A stretch of 64,000 bases of DNA from Cristatella mucedo. Taxonomy: Eukaryota; Bryozoa; Phylactolaemata; Cristatellidae. The translations under genes and the position numbers were made by a program. The notes under the pieces are model-generated. The model was given only the letters and a program-made list of their open reading frames with translations. It ran no database searches and was not told the DNA's origin. Positions 33,760-45,600 of the stretch are shown in pieces. Each line of letters starts with the position of its first letter. The stretch's first letter is position 1. The stretch lies in contig WPIO01000041.1 of the NCBI GenBank assembly GCA_009760855.2, positions 2,426,501-2,490,500 on the forward strand, written 5' to 3'.

Positions 33760-34757
33760 GTCACTTGCGAATCAACTGAATGCTTGCCTTGCCGACGTTC
33801 AATCCTGGATGTCGGAAAACTTCTTGAAATTAGATGACGACAATACCAAACTGCTGCTCATAGCACACCCTAAGCCTGCGGCTGGATTAAAGGGCTTTGC
33901 TCTTCGATTAGGTGATGCTATCGTGCGACCATCACCACGTGCTCGAAATTTAGGTATCGTTTTCGACAGCTGCCTTAATTTTATAAGCTTCATCAGAAGA
34001 CTGCTTCTACAGCTAGCCATCTCGTCCGATCCCTTTTCAAGATTAGGGGCTGTCTCCCACAGTTGCTTGTAAAACATTTAACTAGCTCCTTATTTCTGTC
34101 TCGGCTTGACTATTGTAATTCCCTTTTGGATGGGCTACGAAAGAAAGCTATTAGGCCACTGCAGCAGATTGTGAATATGGCTGCAAGTATGATCTACAAG
34201 TCCCAGTGGTTTGAGCACGTGTCTCCTTTACTAAAATAGCTAGGATTGGTGCCGGTTGAGCAACGGATACAGAGCAAAGTTCTTACGCTGACCCATCAGG
34301 CCTGCCACCTCTTGGCTCCTTCGTACCTAGCTGAACTGTTGCATTAGTTTCAGCCTCTTCGCGCCCTCAGGTTCTGTGTGGACAATAAATTAGCTGCTCC
34401 ATTCCTCCGCTTAAAGACTGTTGGCGACAGAAGCTTTAGCTCTGCAGGTCGTAGACTGTGGAACTCGCTTCCACAATTCTTACGCAACGACAACTACTCT
34501 ACTGCTGCCGACTATGGCTCATCCTTTGCAGCGGTCCTGAACTACTACTTCCATGCTACTCACTACGTCAACTGCTCTGCTGACTCTGCTATGCTTCCCA
34601 CTTTCTCTTTGTTGCGTGAGACGAAGTCTGTTGGCTACCGGATGCGTACCGAAAGCCGCTTAGGCTGTGAGTGCGATATACAAAACTCTCCTGCGTAACA
34701 CCCATATGGTCTTCATGACTTTGTGGAGTTACAGACGGAGATACATAACACAGCATA
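33760..34757 (+). mobile_element. LINE-A copy, 5'-truncated
   Basis: Begins just after the YADD box with NACLADVQSWMSENFLKLDD, then ARNLGIVFDSCLNF, and after frameshifts VDNKLAAPFLRLKTVGDRSF and SLPQFLRND to a TAA at about 34698. The 3' UTR ends with ACAGACGGAGATACATAAC at about 34740-34757. Stops near 34235 and 34345 show it is dead. Confidence 0.85.
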
Positions 34758-35769
34758 ACTCAGCAAGCTATGTTCGTATTGCCGAGCCCCATTCGCGATC
34801 AGAGAGCCGCTAGATGGCGTTCGTGAGTGCAGATGTAGCTACAGGTCTCATCGAGCACTAGTAACTAAAAACATGCAAGGCTTTGCCATGGACATTAATG
34901 GCGAATTACAAACAGTTTGTAGCGGCCTACATCTACGGATAGAACTAGGTAGCTAGAAAAATGGTGCTTGTAAAGCTACTAGTTCCAGCCGTCGGGCGAC
35001 ATATATAAGCCAGGCTTAGAACCTTTGAACCATGGCTAGTGACTTATAGGAGCGGTGAAACGGCGATGCCAGCTAAACTAGCTGGATTATGGCGGATTAT
35101 TATTATTCGTGATTATGCGATTATACGACAGTTGGTTGCTAAGGCCGTGTTAAAAGCCGGGCCCTGCGATAGGCGGGCAGTCAGATTTCGAGACTCGGGC
35201 ATTAGCATTGGAGCTGATTTGAGCTCCAGGCCACCGAACCGTCGATGTACGTCATGGCCGCTGTTGAACACCTTCGACAGTGCGCTGGTCTCCAGCCAAC
35301 CCGTCTGCATTAGCGATACGTTACCAAGACAGTAAACCAATGGCGATGCACAGTTTCAGTGCCAAATCGTAGCCACTCGCGAAAAGCTGAGCAGTCTCTC
35401 CGGTCCCAGCTCGGCGTGGAGGGCTGGCCGGCTTGGTGCGAGAGGTCAGTGAGGTCAGAGTGGTCAGTGCTGTACACTGCTCTTGCTCTGGAGAGTGCCC
35501 CTCACGCGATCGGGTTTCTTAGGGATGTTAGCACTGGGTCAGTACTATTAGCAGAGCTGCTGCCGTCATTCGTGTGGTAGGGCAGAGTGGCAGGTAATCT
35601 GTCTGCAATGTCTAGTTAGTTACCCGAATGCTGGTTGCTACCACTCTCGAAATATACTCCCACTATACTCGAAAGCTGGAAGCTGTGAAACGATGCGCAG
35701 AGGGTGCGTGTCAAGCAGCTGTGTGAAGCTGAGCTGAGCTGTACAGAAGCAATGCAAATAGTGGGCCGC

Positions 35770-35826
35770 TTTGTTGTTGTTGCTGTGTTGCTGTGTTGCT
35801 GTGTTGCTGTGTTGCTGTGTTGCTGC
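35770..35826. repeat. 8-bp tandem repeat
   Basis: About 6 copies of TGTTGCTG. The plus-strand frame through it is Cys/Val/Leu-rich and the minus frame reads QHSNTATQQHSN. Neither is likely to be coding. Confidence 0.9.
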
Positions 35827-36947
35827 ACATATCATCTTGCAAGGCCTACGCAGAATGTCGTCGGTGGGCCGACGCGTCACTGCTTTGGTAGTGGTCTCCT
35901 TAAAAAGGAACATAATGACAAGGGCAACCGAACAACTGTAACGTACGCCATGCCGACTGATTGTCACTCTAACTGATTTTCTCCGTTCGGTGTGGTCACG
36001 TGTGACCTCACGTCTGCCTAGAGAGTGCGGTTCGGTCAGGCTGCAGGAGCCATTAGCTCGGAAGCGAAAGGCGTCGACCGACCGGCACTGCCGAACCCGC
36101 CTCCCGGGTCTTTGCCCAGGAGTCGAGTGCCCGCCGTTCGAGACCCGAGTTGCCGAGGGTGCGAGTCCGACTGCGAGCGACTCCCTATTACCCGACGCAA
36201 GCGGTACTCATCGCGCTCGCTAACTTATACCTAACTCCGTAAAGAAATGCCGCGCAACTTGCGACACCGCTGCGAACGCGACGTGCGGCTTCCGCGTCCG
36301 CACTGCGCCAGGCCGCACGCACAGGGCCTCGATAGCGGCGCTCCGTAGTCGCAGCCGACTAGCGGCGCAATGTGCGCTGCGTCGCGGCGTCTGCCAGCTG
36401 CAGGTGCCGCCGCGACAACGCACGTCGACAGTAGCGGAACAGAGCGGCGATGAAGAGCGCCGGCATAACCTCAACGTACAACAAGTCCGTGGCCGCTGCG
36501 CCAAGATGCCTGACAGCGCGGCGGCCTACAGGCGTTCAGCGCGGCGGCCTCGAAGTGCGCGTCGGTGGCTCAGTTGCCTGGAGCTCAAATGCCTCGGCCA
36601 GCCATGTAAACACAATTGACCGTCTATCACGTGGCGTCGGCTTTTTAAGCAGCCTCGACCGTAGATTATCTCACAATCGGCTCTTGGCTTTTGCAATTCA
36701 CGAACCATGAATAGTTAATATCATATATAATCTTGCTCATTGAGCATTGCACCTCCTTAAATTCGTGTATATAATCAACCATTGCCCATCCTCAAATTTA
36801 GGCCTTCCTCTGCCGTGGTAACATGCAAATTCAAGAACTAACCAGGGTAGGTGTCTACGTTCGGCTGCGCCACCTCGTCGCACCTGATGGCGCGGTTAAA
36901 AAAAAAAGAGTAGGCGACACGGAGGAGGCGCCGCGACGGGGGCTACG

Positions 36948-37022
36948 GCATGCTGCACGGAATGCTGCACGGAATGCTGCCCGGAATGCTGCACGGAATG
37001 CTGCACGGAATGCTGCACGCGA
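36948..37022. repeat. 12-bp tandem repeat
   Basis: Six near-perfect copies of AATGCTGCACGG, one with a CCCGG variant. The length is a multiple of three, so frames stay open (ARNAARNA or MLHGMLHG), but no gene is evident. Confidence 0.9.
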
Positions 37023-37455
37023 GCTGCTTTACGCTGATTTGCAGCAGCAGACGCCAGGCACATCCAACAAGGACGAGGCATCGGGCGAGCCGTTTAAAGC
37101 CAGCCAGGACTGACCGGTTTGAGAATTATAAAAAGATTGTCGGCATTCCCTCAGCTGTCAGGCACGATGAGGCACCGGGCGCGGAAACGGAGGCAGCTTG
37201 GGATTATCCCAACGCCTCTGCAAGGATAATAGCGGCATAATGATAGATCCACAAGCAAATCTTCAACTGTGACGAGTCGCTACTCTTCTAGAAGATGTCA
37301 GCGAGGACTTCTATTTAATGGCCGAGGAGAAGACCCCAAAGCCTTGAAGGATAGGCTGTAGACTGTCGCACTGTGAGCCGACGTAAGCGGCGACTGCAAG
37401 ATTAGACCGCCGCTCGTTAATCGTTCGGAAAGAGAGCCCGGGAAAGGAAAGACCT

Positions 37456-37458
<3 letters not shown>

Positions 37459-37497
<39 letters not shown>
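37459..37497. repeat. (AT)n microsatellite
   Basis: About 19 AT units immediately upstream of the Tigger remnant. Confidence 0.95.
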
Positions 37498-37499
<2 letters not shown>

Positions 37500-37539
37500 T
37501 AGCCTATACAATTCTGTAAAAAAACAGCGGGCTAAACAG

Positions 37540-38463
37540 ATGTGGAGGGCAAACGGGCTGAGGGTCCGGACCACAAGGCAGTTCTTTATGGACTGGGTGA
37601 ATTTGGTCTGTGGTCCTGACGTCAAGAAATCTCTCCATTATAATAGCCTACGCCTGAAAGTCCTTCTCGTTGTGGGCAATGCACCTGTTCACCCACCTAT
37701 TCTCTGAGATGACATCCTCGAATAGTTCAAGTTGATAAAGGTTCTCTAGCTTCCACCCAGCACGACCCCGATCCTGCAGCCCACGTACCAGCAGGTGATT
37801 TCTAATTTCAAGAAGCTCTTCACCATGCACCTGTTCCGCCGCTGCTTTTGGGGTAAAATTCAAGACTTCTGGAAGGATCACTATAACAACGCCAAGTGTC
37901 TCGGAATTATCTACGTGGCCTGGCAGGATGTTAAAAAGAGGACCTGGACCTCTGCGTGGAAGAAGCGGTAGCCTGAGGTCGTGTCTGAAATGGACTTTAA
38001 CAGAATCGCATCCGAAGCGGGGCGGAGGAGAATTCGTATCAATCGGCAACTCCGTGGGCGTGGGACATGGACGAGGCCGACATCAACGGGCTCATCGAGA
38101 AGCACTGCGAGGAGCTGACAGCTACAGGAGGGTCTACGGGAGCTGCAGCAGACGCAGCAGCAGCAGCAGTGCGCGGAGGTTTTGAAGGAGATGCGTGCCG
38201 CAGAGGAGGGTATCCCTTCAAGTGAGATATACGGGAAATGTTGGGAACGCGGGAGAAAATTTTTGACTTTATTCCAAAGAAACACCTGGAGAAAGTTGCA
38301 ACCAGGCGTGCGACGGGGCTACTTATTAACACTTGCCTAACTCATTTCAGAAACATTCTGAACGGGAGAGTGAAACAGATCTCGTTGGACAGGTTTTTAT
38401 TGAATATCCCTGCTGATAAAAGTGAGTACGGCATGGCGAAAAGGGCGAAAATCAGCGAATAAG
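37540..38463 (+). mobile_element. Tigger/pogo transposase remnant 1 (DDE, Tc1-mariner group)
   Basis: Frames carry the C-terminal half of a Tigger-type transposase: RTTRQFFMDWV, LKVLLVVGNAPVHP (normally DNAPGHP, so the second catalytic Asp is Gly), LPPSTTPILQPTYQQVI (normally QPMDQGVI, so the third Asp is Tyr), LFRRCF, AWKKR, then after a frameshift WDMDEADINGLIEKHCEEL. The end is intact: a 74-codon segment 38238-38462 with CLTHFRNILNGRVKQISLDR, the Tigger C-terminal signature. With both acidic residues lost it cannot catalyse transposition. No terminal inverted repeats identified. Confidence 0.85.
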
Positions 38464-39056
38464 ACTCAAGGTAAATTCCATAAATTATATTTAAAAAACC
38501 AGCATAATTCAGTAAATTCTATTGTGTTGTTTTATAAAAAAAATTGTTATTTATCAGTACATTTTCAATCGAAAGACATTTGACACAAAATTGCTGCGTT
38601 TTTTGGGGGTCCGGAATAGATTGCTGGCATTTCAATTCATTTAGATGTGAAAATTGATTCGACACACGAGGAGTTTTCTTAGTTACGAGCTTCACCACCG
38701 CACGAATAAAAGGCGAAAGTCAAGGCATCACTATACTACACGGTTTCGACCGGTATGCCGCTAAGCCGCAGATTCTCGCATAACCGGCTCCCATCCATAC
38801 GAAAATTAAAGCGAGAAATTTTGTCCTTTCGTCACGCTGTGCAAGATGTTGTCTTCCTTGACCATTACTTCTGGGAGTGAAGCGTAAACGACGTCACTCG
38901 GACAAGCGAGTCCGCAGTCGTGTGAGCGCTCGTATTGACGTAGCCGCGACAATATGTGGATATATTTATTGTATTTATATGTATACTATATATATATATA
39001 TTATATTTATATCATTTATATTATCTTTATTATGTATATATATATATTTCACAATC
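38464..39056. other. Unassigned, ending in an AT-rich tract
   Basis: 38470-38540 and 38960-39050 are AT-rich, the second with TATATATATA runs. No gene recognised. Confidence 0.5.
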
Positions 39057-39061
39057 TGGAT

Positions 39062-39306
39062 TGTAGCCCGAATTATTGTCGCGAATGGCACAAAACGCTA
39101 GCCGATGAGCAACACCACCAGTTTATTCCTCCTACACACGGAGCAGGGCGAAGCACGACTCTCCTCGCCCCTTTCGCCCACCGGAGTCCCCAGACTCCCT
39201 TGTCAAAACAAAAACTAATAACCCGGCCCGGCTGCTTACCACATCGAGTGTCACAGCCCACTCGTACAGCGATCAGGGGCAGTGTCATCGATTAAATAAA
39301 ACCACA
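39062..39306 (-). mobile_element. Solo LTR of the TRIM-like LTR family
   Basis: 245-bp LTR that starts TGTGGTTTTATTTAATCG and ends CTACA on the minus strand. The 5-bp direct repeat TGGAT at 39057-39061 and 39307-39311 flanks it exactly. Internal landmarks shared with the LTRs at 48.1 and 49.5 kb: CACTGCCCCTGATCG, CTCGATGTGGTA, CTCCGGTGGGCGA, AATAAACTGG. This is the usual product of LTR-LTR recombination. Confidence 0.9.
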
Positions 39307-39398
39307 TGGATGATCCAGCGTACCGTTGCCTCAGCAGCCCTGGCGACCGGTCTTTCAAGAAATCTCCGAAGCACGCCATGCGGTTGGTGGATCCTGCT

Positions 39399-39450
<52 letters not shown>
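39399..39450. repeat. (CT)n microsatellite
   Basis: About 25 CT units in a GC-rich context. It is not flanked by the LINE-D tail, unlike the (CT)n tracts at 10.4 and 12.5 kb. Confidence 0.95.
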
Positions 39451-39452
<2 letters not shown>

Positions 39453-40122
39453 CGCGGCGGCGCGCCTGCGCGGTGGACGCGTGCCTCAAGCTCTTCAAAT
39501 ACGAAATCCGGCCTCAATCGCAGCCACGCAGCTGAGCACGCTGTCACGTCACGCGACGGAGGCAGCCTTTGGCGGCAGTCCTTGGTTCGAGTTGCTTTGG
39601 CGGCACTTGCCGCTTCGTGAGCATGCAAGTCCGGCCTATGGACACCCGCAGACGCTTTCATCGAACTCGTACGGACACACGGGTGAGCGCGAAACGCAAG
39701 AGTTCCGGTCGGTGTAGTGAGGCGAGCGGTGCCACGCCCTCACATAGATGGCCAGCCTAGCATCATCGGGCACTGTGCCGTAGACAGCAATAACCAATGC
39801 CTGCTTAAACTCGGTTTGGAGGAATAAGTAGGGTATTTAAGTTAAGTTTCTGATGCAGGACCAGCTGGCCCCTGCGAATCACCCGACCCAGGGCGGAAGT
39901 GGAGACGTATCCCCGGCAGCTCTTGCTAATGGATGCATTTCGCGATGGAAAACATTTGACAGAGCATTCTAAACTTTCTTTTATAAGTCGAGCAAAGGGT
40001 CTATCTGCGCCGAAGTCAGGCAGCACATTTTATGGGCCGGTGTATTTTCCAAGCTGCACAAGCTGCAGCTGCTCGACTGCAGCGAAGGACCACTGGTCAG
40101 CTCAGAACGCGGCAGCATGAGC
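39451..40122. other. 3' flank of gene 2, nothing recognised
   Basis: Downstream of gene 2 (minus). GC-rich to about 39760, then mixed. No transmembrane exon or further conserved cysteine module. Confidence 0.45.
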
Positions 40123-40666
40123 TCACAAAAAGCCGCTCGCAAGAGGACTTCGGACAAAGAGCTTGAAATCAACTATCAAGGCGACTAGTACAGCGCAGCC
40201 TAATGTTGTCGCTCTGTGGTCGAGTATTCGGTTCCCAAGAGATGTCGTAGCAGACGAATTCACGAGGCACAGCTGTTGCCACGCTGCCTTCTCTGTCCGA
40301 GTCATGCTGGCGAATGAGGCCGGGCAATGGTAGTCTCTGGAACTCTGTTCGGTGGTTGCGCTGGCCTCAGTAGGCGTCGAATACTCTGGAGAAGTCTGCC
40401 ACATTGTGCAGGAAAGCGAGACGTTCGTCGCAGTTAGTCTCCCGTCAGCTAGCGTGCCCGTATTGCAGAGAGTGCAGTTCCAATTGCGGTAAGCTATATG
40501 CTGATTCGAATCGTACACGTAGGCCGCCGGACCGTCGGAGCAAGCCTTGGCTACTTCCGCTAACGTCGCGCCGATCGGCCCTGGACACGATTGCACCAAT
40601 TCAAGTCTGCATTCGTGAGTGGGCGAGTTCATGCCTGGCTTCGAGTATCCTGCTGTGCAATTCTTG
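40123..40666 (-). CDS. Gene 2 exon 3: second YRN cysteine module and hydrophobic C-terminus
   Basis: Terminal exon of gene 2 (residues 211-391). The acceptor TTTTTGCTTGAAG ends at 40667 and the first base completes Ser211 (phase 2), exactly as in gene 1. The stop is at 40123-40125. It encodes [17 protein letters not shown], then [20 protein letters not shown] (YRN at 270-272) and, further on, AAWQQLC shared with gene 1. The last 26 residues contain a hydrophobic run, [13 protein letters not shown], then [13 protein letters not shown]. That could be a membrane anchor, a GPI-type signal or a read-through of an unused intron. N-glycosylation-type sites (NCT, NVS, NSS) fit an extracellular protein. 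Confidence 0.75.
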
Positions 40667-40760
40667 CTTCAAGCAAAAAGGCGACCCGAATAAGCCAGCT
40701 CAGCTGCTGCAGGTAGGTTCGACGCCAGGCTGGCAACTCGGATGGGCTTGCTACAGATGC

Positions 40761-40889
<129 letters not shown>

Positions 40890-41081
40890 TAAGCCAATAT
40901 CATAGCCAATCGTGCACGAAAGCCGTGGCTTTGTTGATAAACCTTTCCCGTCCTGCTTGGGAGGTTAATCTGAACGACAAGTTTGCCTACTACTGGGGAG
41001 CTACTGACTTATTCAGGCGCATGAGCTTCGAGCCTAGCATAAAATCTGCAGCAGCAGAGCTGGCCTATGATATGTATGCCT

Positions 41082-41113
41082 ATATATACACACATATATA
41101 TGTATATATATAC

Positions 41114-41207
<94 letters not shown>

Positions 41208-41214
41208 GTGTGTG
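41082..41214. repeat. (TA)n(TG)n compound microsatellite
   Basis: TATATA/ACACAC imperfect lead, then about 45 TG units with one CG interruption. A SINE1 copy lies 50 bp further on. Confidence 0.95.
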
Positions 41215-41265
41215 ATTGTTTATATCGCACCCTATCTCTGCCCAAGTGCTAGCTGCTGTGGTTTG

Positions 41266-41385
41266 GTTTAGCTGCTCGCCCCGACCAAGTTCTGGCCGAG
41301 ATCGTGGGCTCGAGCCCCGTGGCATACGTGAAGCGTCTGAATAGAGATTGAGTTCTTAGGGCGCTGTGCAAATGAATAATACATG
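41266..41385 (+). mobile_element. SINE1 copy, 5' end incomplete
   Basis: CTGCTCGCCCCGACCAAG, B-box GTGGGCTCGAGCCCCG, tail GAAGCGTCTGAATAGAGA ... GGGCGCTGTGCAAATGAAT. The A-box half is partly lost. Confidence 0.8.
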
Positions 41386-42557
41386 GCTACATTATCCAAT
41401 GTTACATGAACTGCATGAAAAGCAAACCATCCTCCATATAACAGCATGTGAAAGGACACAGCGCCTTATGTTTTGACAGGCATGTTCCAATCACACAAAG
41501 ACACTCAGCACTACACGCTAGTTGAACCCTGGTTAGTAACCTGTGCTGAATGAAGATCAGGTTAAAGCACTCAAAGCACAAAGGAACAAAAATATCGCGT
41601 TCAGCCGGGAGAAGGGAATGGTGAGCGGAACAGATTCGACTTCAGCTGAGACCTGACTGAACTTTCGTGCATACTAACTTGAGACGGATTACAAAAGTAT
41701 TTCAATTTCATTTGAGGAATGGCTAGTTGGCGGTGCAAGGAAACTGGAGGCGTGAGGAGTGATGTATTTACTACTGTATCAAGGTGAGATCGGGGGGGGG
41801 GAGGAGGGGAGGCACTTTCATGATATTGCCCGAGGAAAGCCCCACGTTGTATGCTTTGATTGCTCTAGCAGTTCACTGCTGCGTTTCTTAAAAACTGGAA
41901 AAGAGAGAGACATTCAAAGGAATGCTTTATTACTGTGGCCGGCTCTTATCAGCACGACTCGGTTTTTATTTGAATTATATAAAAGGAGAAAAGTAATTTT
42001 CAAGTCTGCGGCACACTAACCTCTCTTTTTTGGGACCTTTTATCACAGGACATCTAGCCCCGCTCGGGTGAAGCCGTCCTTAACTGAATAACTGAACCCC
42101 AGCCAGTAAGTTACATGGGCACATTTACATTTACATTTACACATATTTACGCAAACGCTTTAATATTTATGCTGTATTCTCAGACATGGCTGAACCTATA
42201 CAATTTCACACCTTTTTCTGGAAGGGTGGGAATAGCAGATTTGTTTATTGCAATTTGGTTTAAACGAACAATCCAGACTTGACGCGAATATAGAATTGCA
42301 TACATGTGTTATGCTTTTCAAAATTGTGCGACCTAATACTATGTGATAATGCTTCCTTTATAGTATAGGTTAAGTTCCTAGACTGAAATTAAGTTCTGCT
42401 ATGGGGCTATACAAACGTATTTCTGTTAGCTTTATATGTGATGATTTTATTTGGTGATTCGGCTCCTGTTTTGTAAGCCTTATCTGGTGATCCCTTGAAT
42501 GAATTATATTCAGATCCCCTAGACCGATAAGCATTTGATCCATAAACGTGATTAGAA
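41386..42557. other. Unassigned, intron 2 of gene 2
   Basis: Contains a G-run (41786-41801 region), a (CATTTA)n-like stretch at 42120-42145 and a tail relic at 42366-42420 (AAGTTCCTAGACTGAAATTA ... GGGGCTATACAAACG, plus) of SINE1/LINE-D type. Nothing else recognised. Confidence 0.5.
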
Positions 42558-43255
42558 GTCGATACATTTCTATAGCACCCTTAGAGAGCTTCGTCTCTTT
42601 CTAGGCACTTGACATTTCCGCATGGTTAGTAGTAACCATCAGTATTTCAGTATGCATATTTTGGTTTGTGGTAAAGTTAAGCGTCAGCACGCATAACCAC
42701 ACAAAGGATTTAAATGACCCAGCCAATCTTGAGAGTAAATGTGCATTTTGGGCTTCTTTTTAATTTTTGTCAGGTCAAGGGATCTCGTGACGTCAATCTG
42801 GAGTGAAATCCTGGCCATGGGAGCATACGAACTTATAGGCAAAGTCTCGAAAGAGTTATAAGTTGGTTCGAAGCACAGCCAAGCGATTTGGGTAACGATA
42901 GCAGGTGGTACAATGAATAGCTTGGTTGGGGAGCAGTTCCGATAGGTTGGCTGTATTCAGTGAATGCAGGGAAATAAATGTGAGTATAGAAGCCTTGAAT
43001 TTGATACGAAGCCTAATTGGGAATCAGTGCTGGTCGGCCAAAATTTTTTTAATTTGGCAACTGTGATGCTTGTGACAGATGAGCATAGCTGCCAGGCTTT
43101 GCACCAAATTTCAACATTTTACTTTAATTGGCCAGTAGACCTTCAAGCATTGAGTCAAAAAAGTCGAGAGGAGATATTACAAATTAGAAGACCTATTTGG
43201 ACGTAGTATCTATCTCTAAACCAGCCCAAATGTTCGCAATTTTGCGTAGCTGAAA
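42558..43255 (-). mobile_element. Degenerate LINE-D 3' half
   Basis: Antisense tail (ATAGCACCCTTAGAGAG ... CTAGGCACTTGACATTT), then the 3' UTR and C-terminal coding remnants up to about 43255. AGCCTTGAATTTGATACG is antisense of the QRIDFKVL segment. Confidence 0.65.
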
Positions 43256-43665
43256 CTAGGCAGCCTTGACTGCTAAGATAATGCGATCGTCAAGTGGACC
43301 GTTACTTTGAAACAGGGCAACTTGATTTCACACAGATCTACGGGAGATATGCTGACAGAGCCCATTTTGTCATTAAAGTTTTTTAATTTCTGAATCATTT
43401 GGTTCGCCAATAACTAGTTAGTCGGTTTTATCGTTAGTCAATTTGAGAAAGTTGCTCCCATCCGTGTGCGAATGTCATCCATACAAGCAGCAAGGGAGTT
43501 GAGAGAATTCGATATGCTCTACAGCTGGGAGGGATCAAAGCAAACGTACATCTGAATTAATTAATTATAAAAATACTGATACTGTCGCTCCTCACCACTT
43601 CGAGCTTTGACTTTTGCGGCTTCCCTCTATAGCGGCTTTTCAAATACTGTATATTCATTAAAAAG

Positions 43666-44474
43666 TTCCGTTCTCTCAACACCACTTCGCGGATTCATCC
43701 CGTGGATCAAGGCGTTATTCGCGCCTTCATGACCCTCTACACGCGAAACACCCTGCAGCACCTCGCCGAAGGCATGGACCTTGAGGAGAACTTCTTACTG
43801 GAGGATGACTCGCGGCAGTATACCAACGCGACCTGTCTGATGAACGTCCAGGCCGCATTGAATGACAAGAAGACGGAGACCACGAAGGCCAGCTGGAAGA
43901 AGTTGCGGCCTCAAATTGTCCGCGGCTACAAAGGATTCACCCCGAGGATATAAGCACTCGGCAGTGGATAAGGCAGTTAGGCCAGCCTGGTCTCGCGGAT
44001 ATGACCCGCGATGATGTGGATGAGCTGCTGGAGACGCACTCCGCTCCCTTAACTGACGAGGATCTGGGGGAGATGGATGGCCACACCTTCGAGTGAGAAG
44101 GAGGAGGAAGAAGAACGTTCATGGGGGTCAGGAGGAGGAAGTAGGCCTTACACTTAAGCGTCCCTCGCAAGTCGTGAGAACTATTGAGGAAATGCAGGAC
44201 ATGATTATAGCGAGTGGTACCCCCGCAAATGATGCGTGCATTTTGGTTCCGGAATGCACTCGATGTAGCGATGGAACCCTTGCGCAAGCCTCCTCGAGCG
44301 CATGAGAAGACAGCGCGCGAGCAGCTGCCCATCACGATGTTCTTCAGCCACGCACCCAGACATCCGGTGCCCGTGCCCACTTCTTCAGCGGAAGAAGACG
44401 ACGATGCACCTGCTGAAGACACTGCACCAGCTAAAGACTCTTCTTCTGAAGTCGTGCCTTCAGAGGAGCAGTAA
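43666..44474 (+). mobile_element. Tigger/pogo transposase remnant 2
   Basis: Four successive frame segments rebuild the order of a Tigger C-terminal half. First, FRSLNTTSRIHPVDQGVIRA keeps the third catalytic Asp (VDQ), then TKASWKKLRPQIV. Second, from about 43935, EDISTRQWIRQLGQPGLADM and DDVDELLETHSAPLTDEDLG. Third, LTLKRPSQVVRTIEEMQDMI. Fourth, AFWFRNALDVAMEPLRK, REQLPITMFFSH and an acidic C-terminus ending at TAA 44472-44474. At least three frameshifts make it inactive. Its C-terminus differs from remnant 1 (SLDRFLL), so two lineages are present. It lies in gene 2 intron 2. Confidence 0.8.
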
Positions 44475-44849
44475 CCTTGCTTTTCTTTGATGTGCTGCAC
44501 ATCTTCGTCGCTTCATCATCGAACGCGTTACACTATTTTCATAGGTTAGTCATTGTGCACATGAACTGTGTGTGTAATTAAACGTACGATACTAATATGA
44601 TATTTGTAGCGTCTTATATGTCTTATTTTGTCTAGTATTATATATTGGGTGATGCTAGTGTAATGCTGACTTGAGGTGTTATTTCACGTCTAGAGGCTCT
44701 AATAATGCTTAAAAACGTATTTAGGTCGTAATCAGGTTTCTTATGCTCTAACTATGAAAATATTAGATTTATAAATAAATGATCCTACTTCGCAGAAATT
44801 CGCCTATCGTGGTAGAGTCTGGAACGGATTAACCATGATAAACGAGGGT
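44475..44849. other. AT-rich flank of Tigger remnant 2
   Basis: May hold the 3' UTR of the transposon. I could not identify a terminal inverted repeat. Confidence 0.4.
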
Positions 44850-45330
44850 CGATTGCACATTTGATATAGCACCCTCAGAAAATTAAATCTCTTTCTAGGA
44901 ATTTTACATTTGCTGCAAAGGAAGCACGATCGAATAGTTAGTCGCAGCATGCTCGATGACAACAAACCTAACATGGTTTGGGGTAAAATGCACCGGGTTA
45001 GCATGCAAATATGGTTAATGGCAGCATGCACAGTGTATACACGCATAAGCACGAAAAGGACGATCCACATGCAACACTAAATGTTGTGACAAGTAGGTGC
45101 GTTTTTAGTTTCTTTCTAAATGTGTTCAAGTCGGGTGATGTCGTGACTCAAGTCGGAATTGAGTTCCAAGCTTTGGGAGTATACGAACTAAAGGCAAGGT
45201 CTCCAAAGAATTTGAGGTTCCTAAGAGATATTGGTAAACTAGATTCCGAAAAGCGAGTGGTATGCGTAGCCTGGTGGGAGAGTAGATCCGATAGTGATCT
45301 GCATAGAAGTGAGAGCCTAGATTAGTGATC
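44850..45330 (-). mobile_element. LINE-D 3' end
   Basis: Antisense hairpin (ATAGCACCCTCAGAAAATTA ... TTTTACATTTGCTGCAAAGG), full 3' UTR and the SYTPKAWNS-like C-terminal coding remnant up to about 45325. A separate RT piece of the same orientation lies at 45465-45600 (QLFRSYLSGLTRCIEVNGQC). Confidence 0.75.
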
Positions 45331-45464
45331 GTGATTAGTGATAGAGCCTAGATAGTGAGAGCTTGCCAATCGCATCGACATCGGGAGGGGGGAGAGCATA
45401 AACCGATTAAAGAAGCGGACCAAGCACAAAACTCTTAGGTACAACGTACTTCAGTGTCTGCTCT

Positions 45465-45600
45465 TATTAGCATTGTCCGTTCACCTCAATACACCGGGTT
45501 AACCCACTGAGATAGGACCTGAACAATTGTAGTACTGTGGCAGTAACGCGGCAGAGATATGGAAGATGATTATACAGGAGAGGCTGGAGGAGCCTATTTG
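45465..45600 (-). mobile_element. LINE-D reverse-transcriptase fragment
   Basis: Encodes LFRSYLSGLTRCIEVNGQ, corresponding to WFRSYLSGRLQSIDVNRQ of the copy at 46.2 kb. Probably part of the same old insertion as the tail at 44.85 kb. Confidence 0.55.

Larger units (their letters stand above)
34758..37458. other. Unassigned, with a GC-rich block and short tandem repeats
   Basis: 35990-36640 is GC- and CpG-rich and could be a promoter-type island, but no gene is recognised around it. Tandem repeats at 35770-35826 and 36948-37022 are listed separately. Open frames up to about 98 codons show no domain. Confidence 0.45.

Noticed and set aside
33522-33764. 80-codon minus frame next to the LINE-A copy
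   Set aside because: Low-complexity Ala/Ser/Thr composition, no motif, no splice context.
35990-36640. GC-rich block as a gene
   Set aside because: Open frames on both strands are short, overlapping and without motifs. At most a CpG-type regulatory region, which cannot be shown from sequence alone.
37648-38285. Minus-strand frames of 124-133 codons at 37.6-38.3 kb
   Set aside because: Antisense to the Tigger transposase remnant, which has recognisable motifs on the plus strand.
43937-44500. 187-codon minus frame
   Set aside because: Antisense shadow of Tigger remnant 2. Its Ser-rich composition comes from the acidic C-terminus on the other strand.
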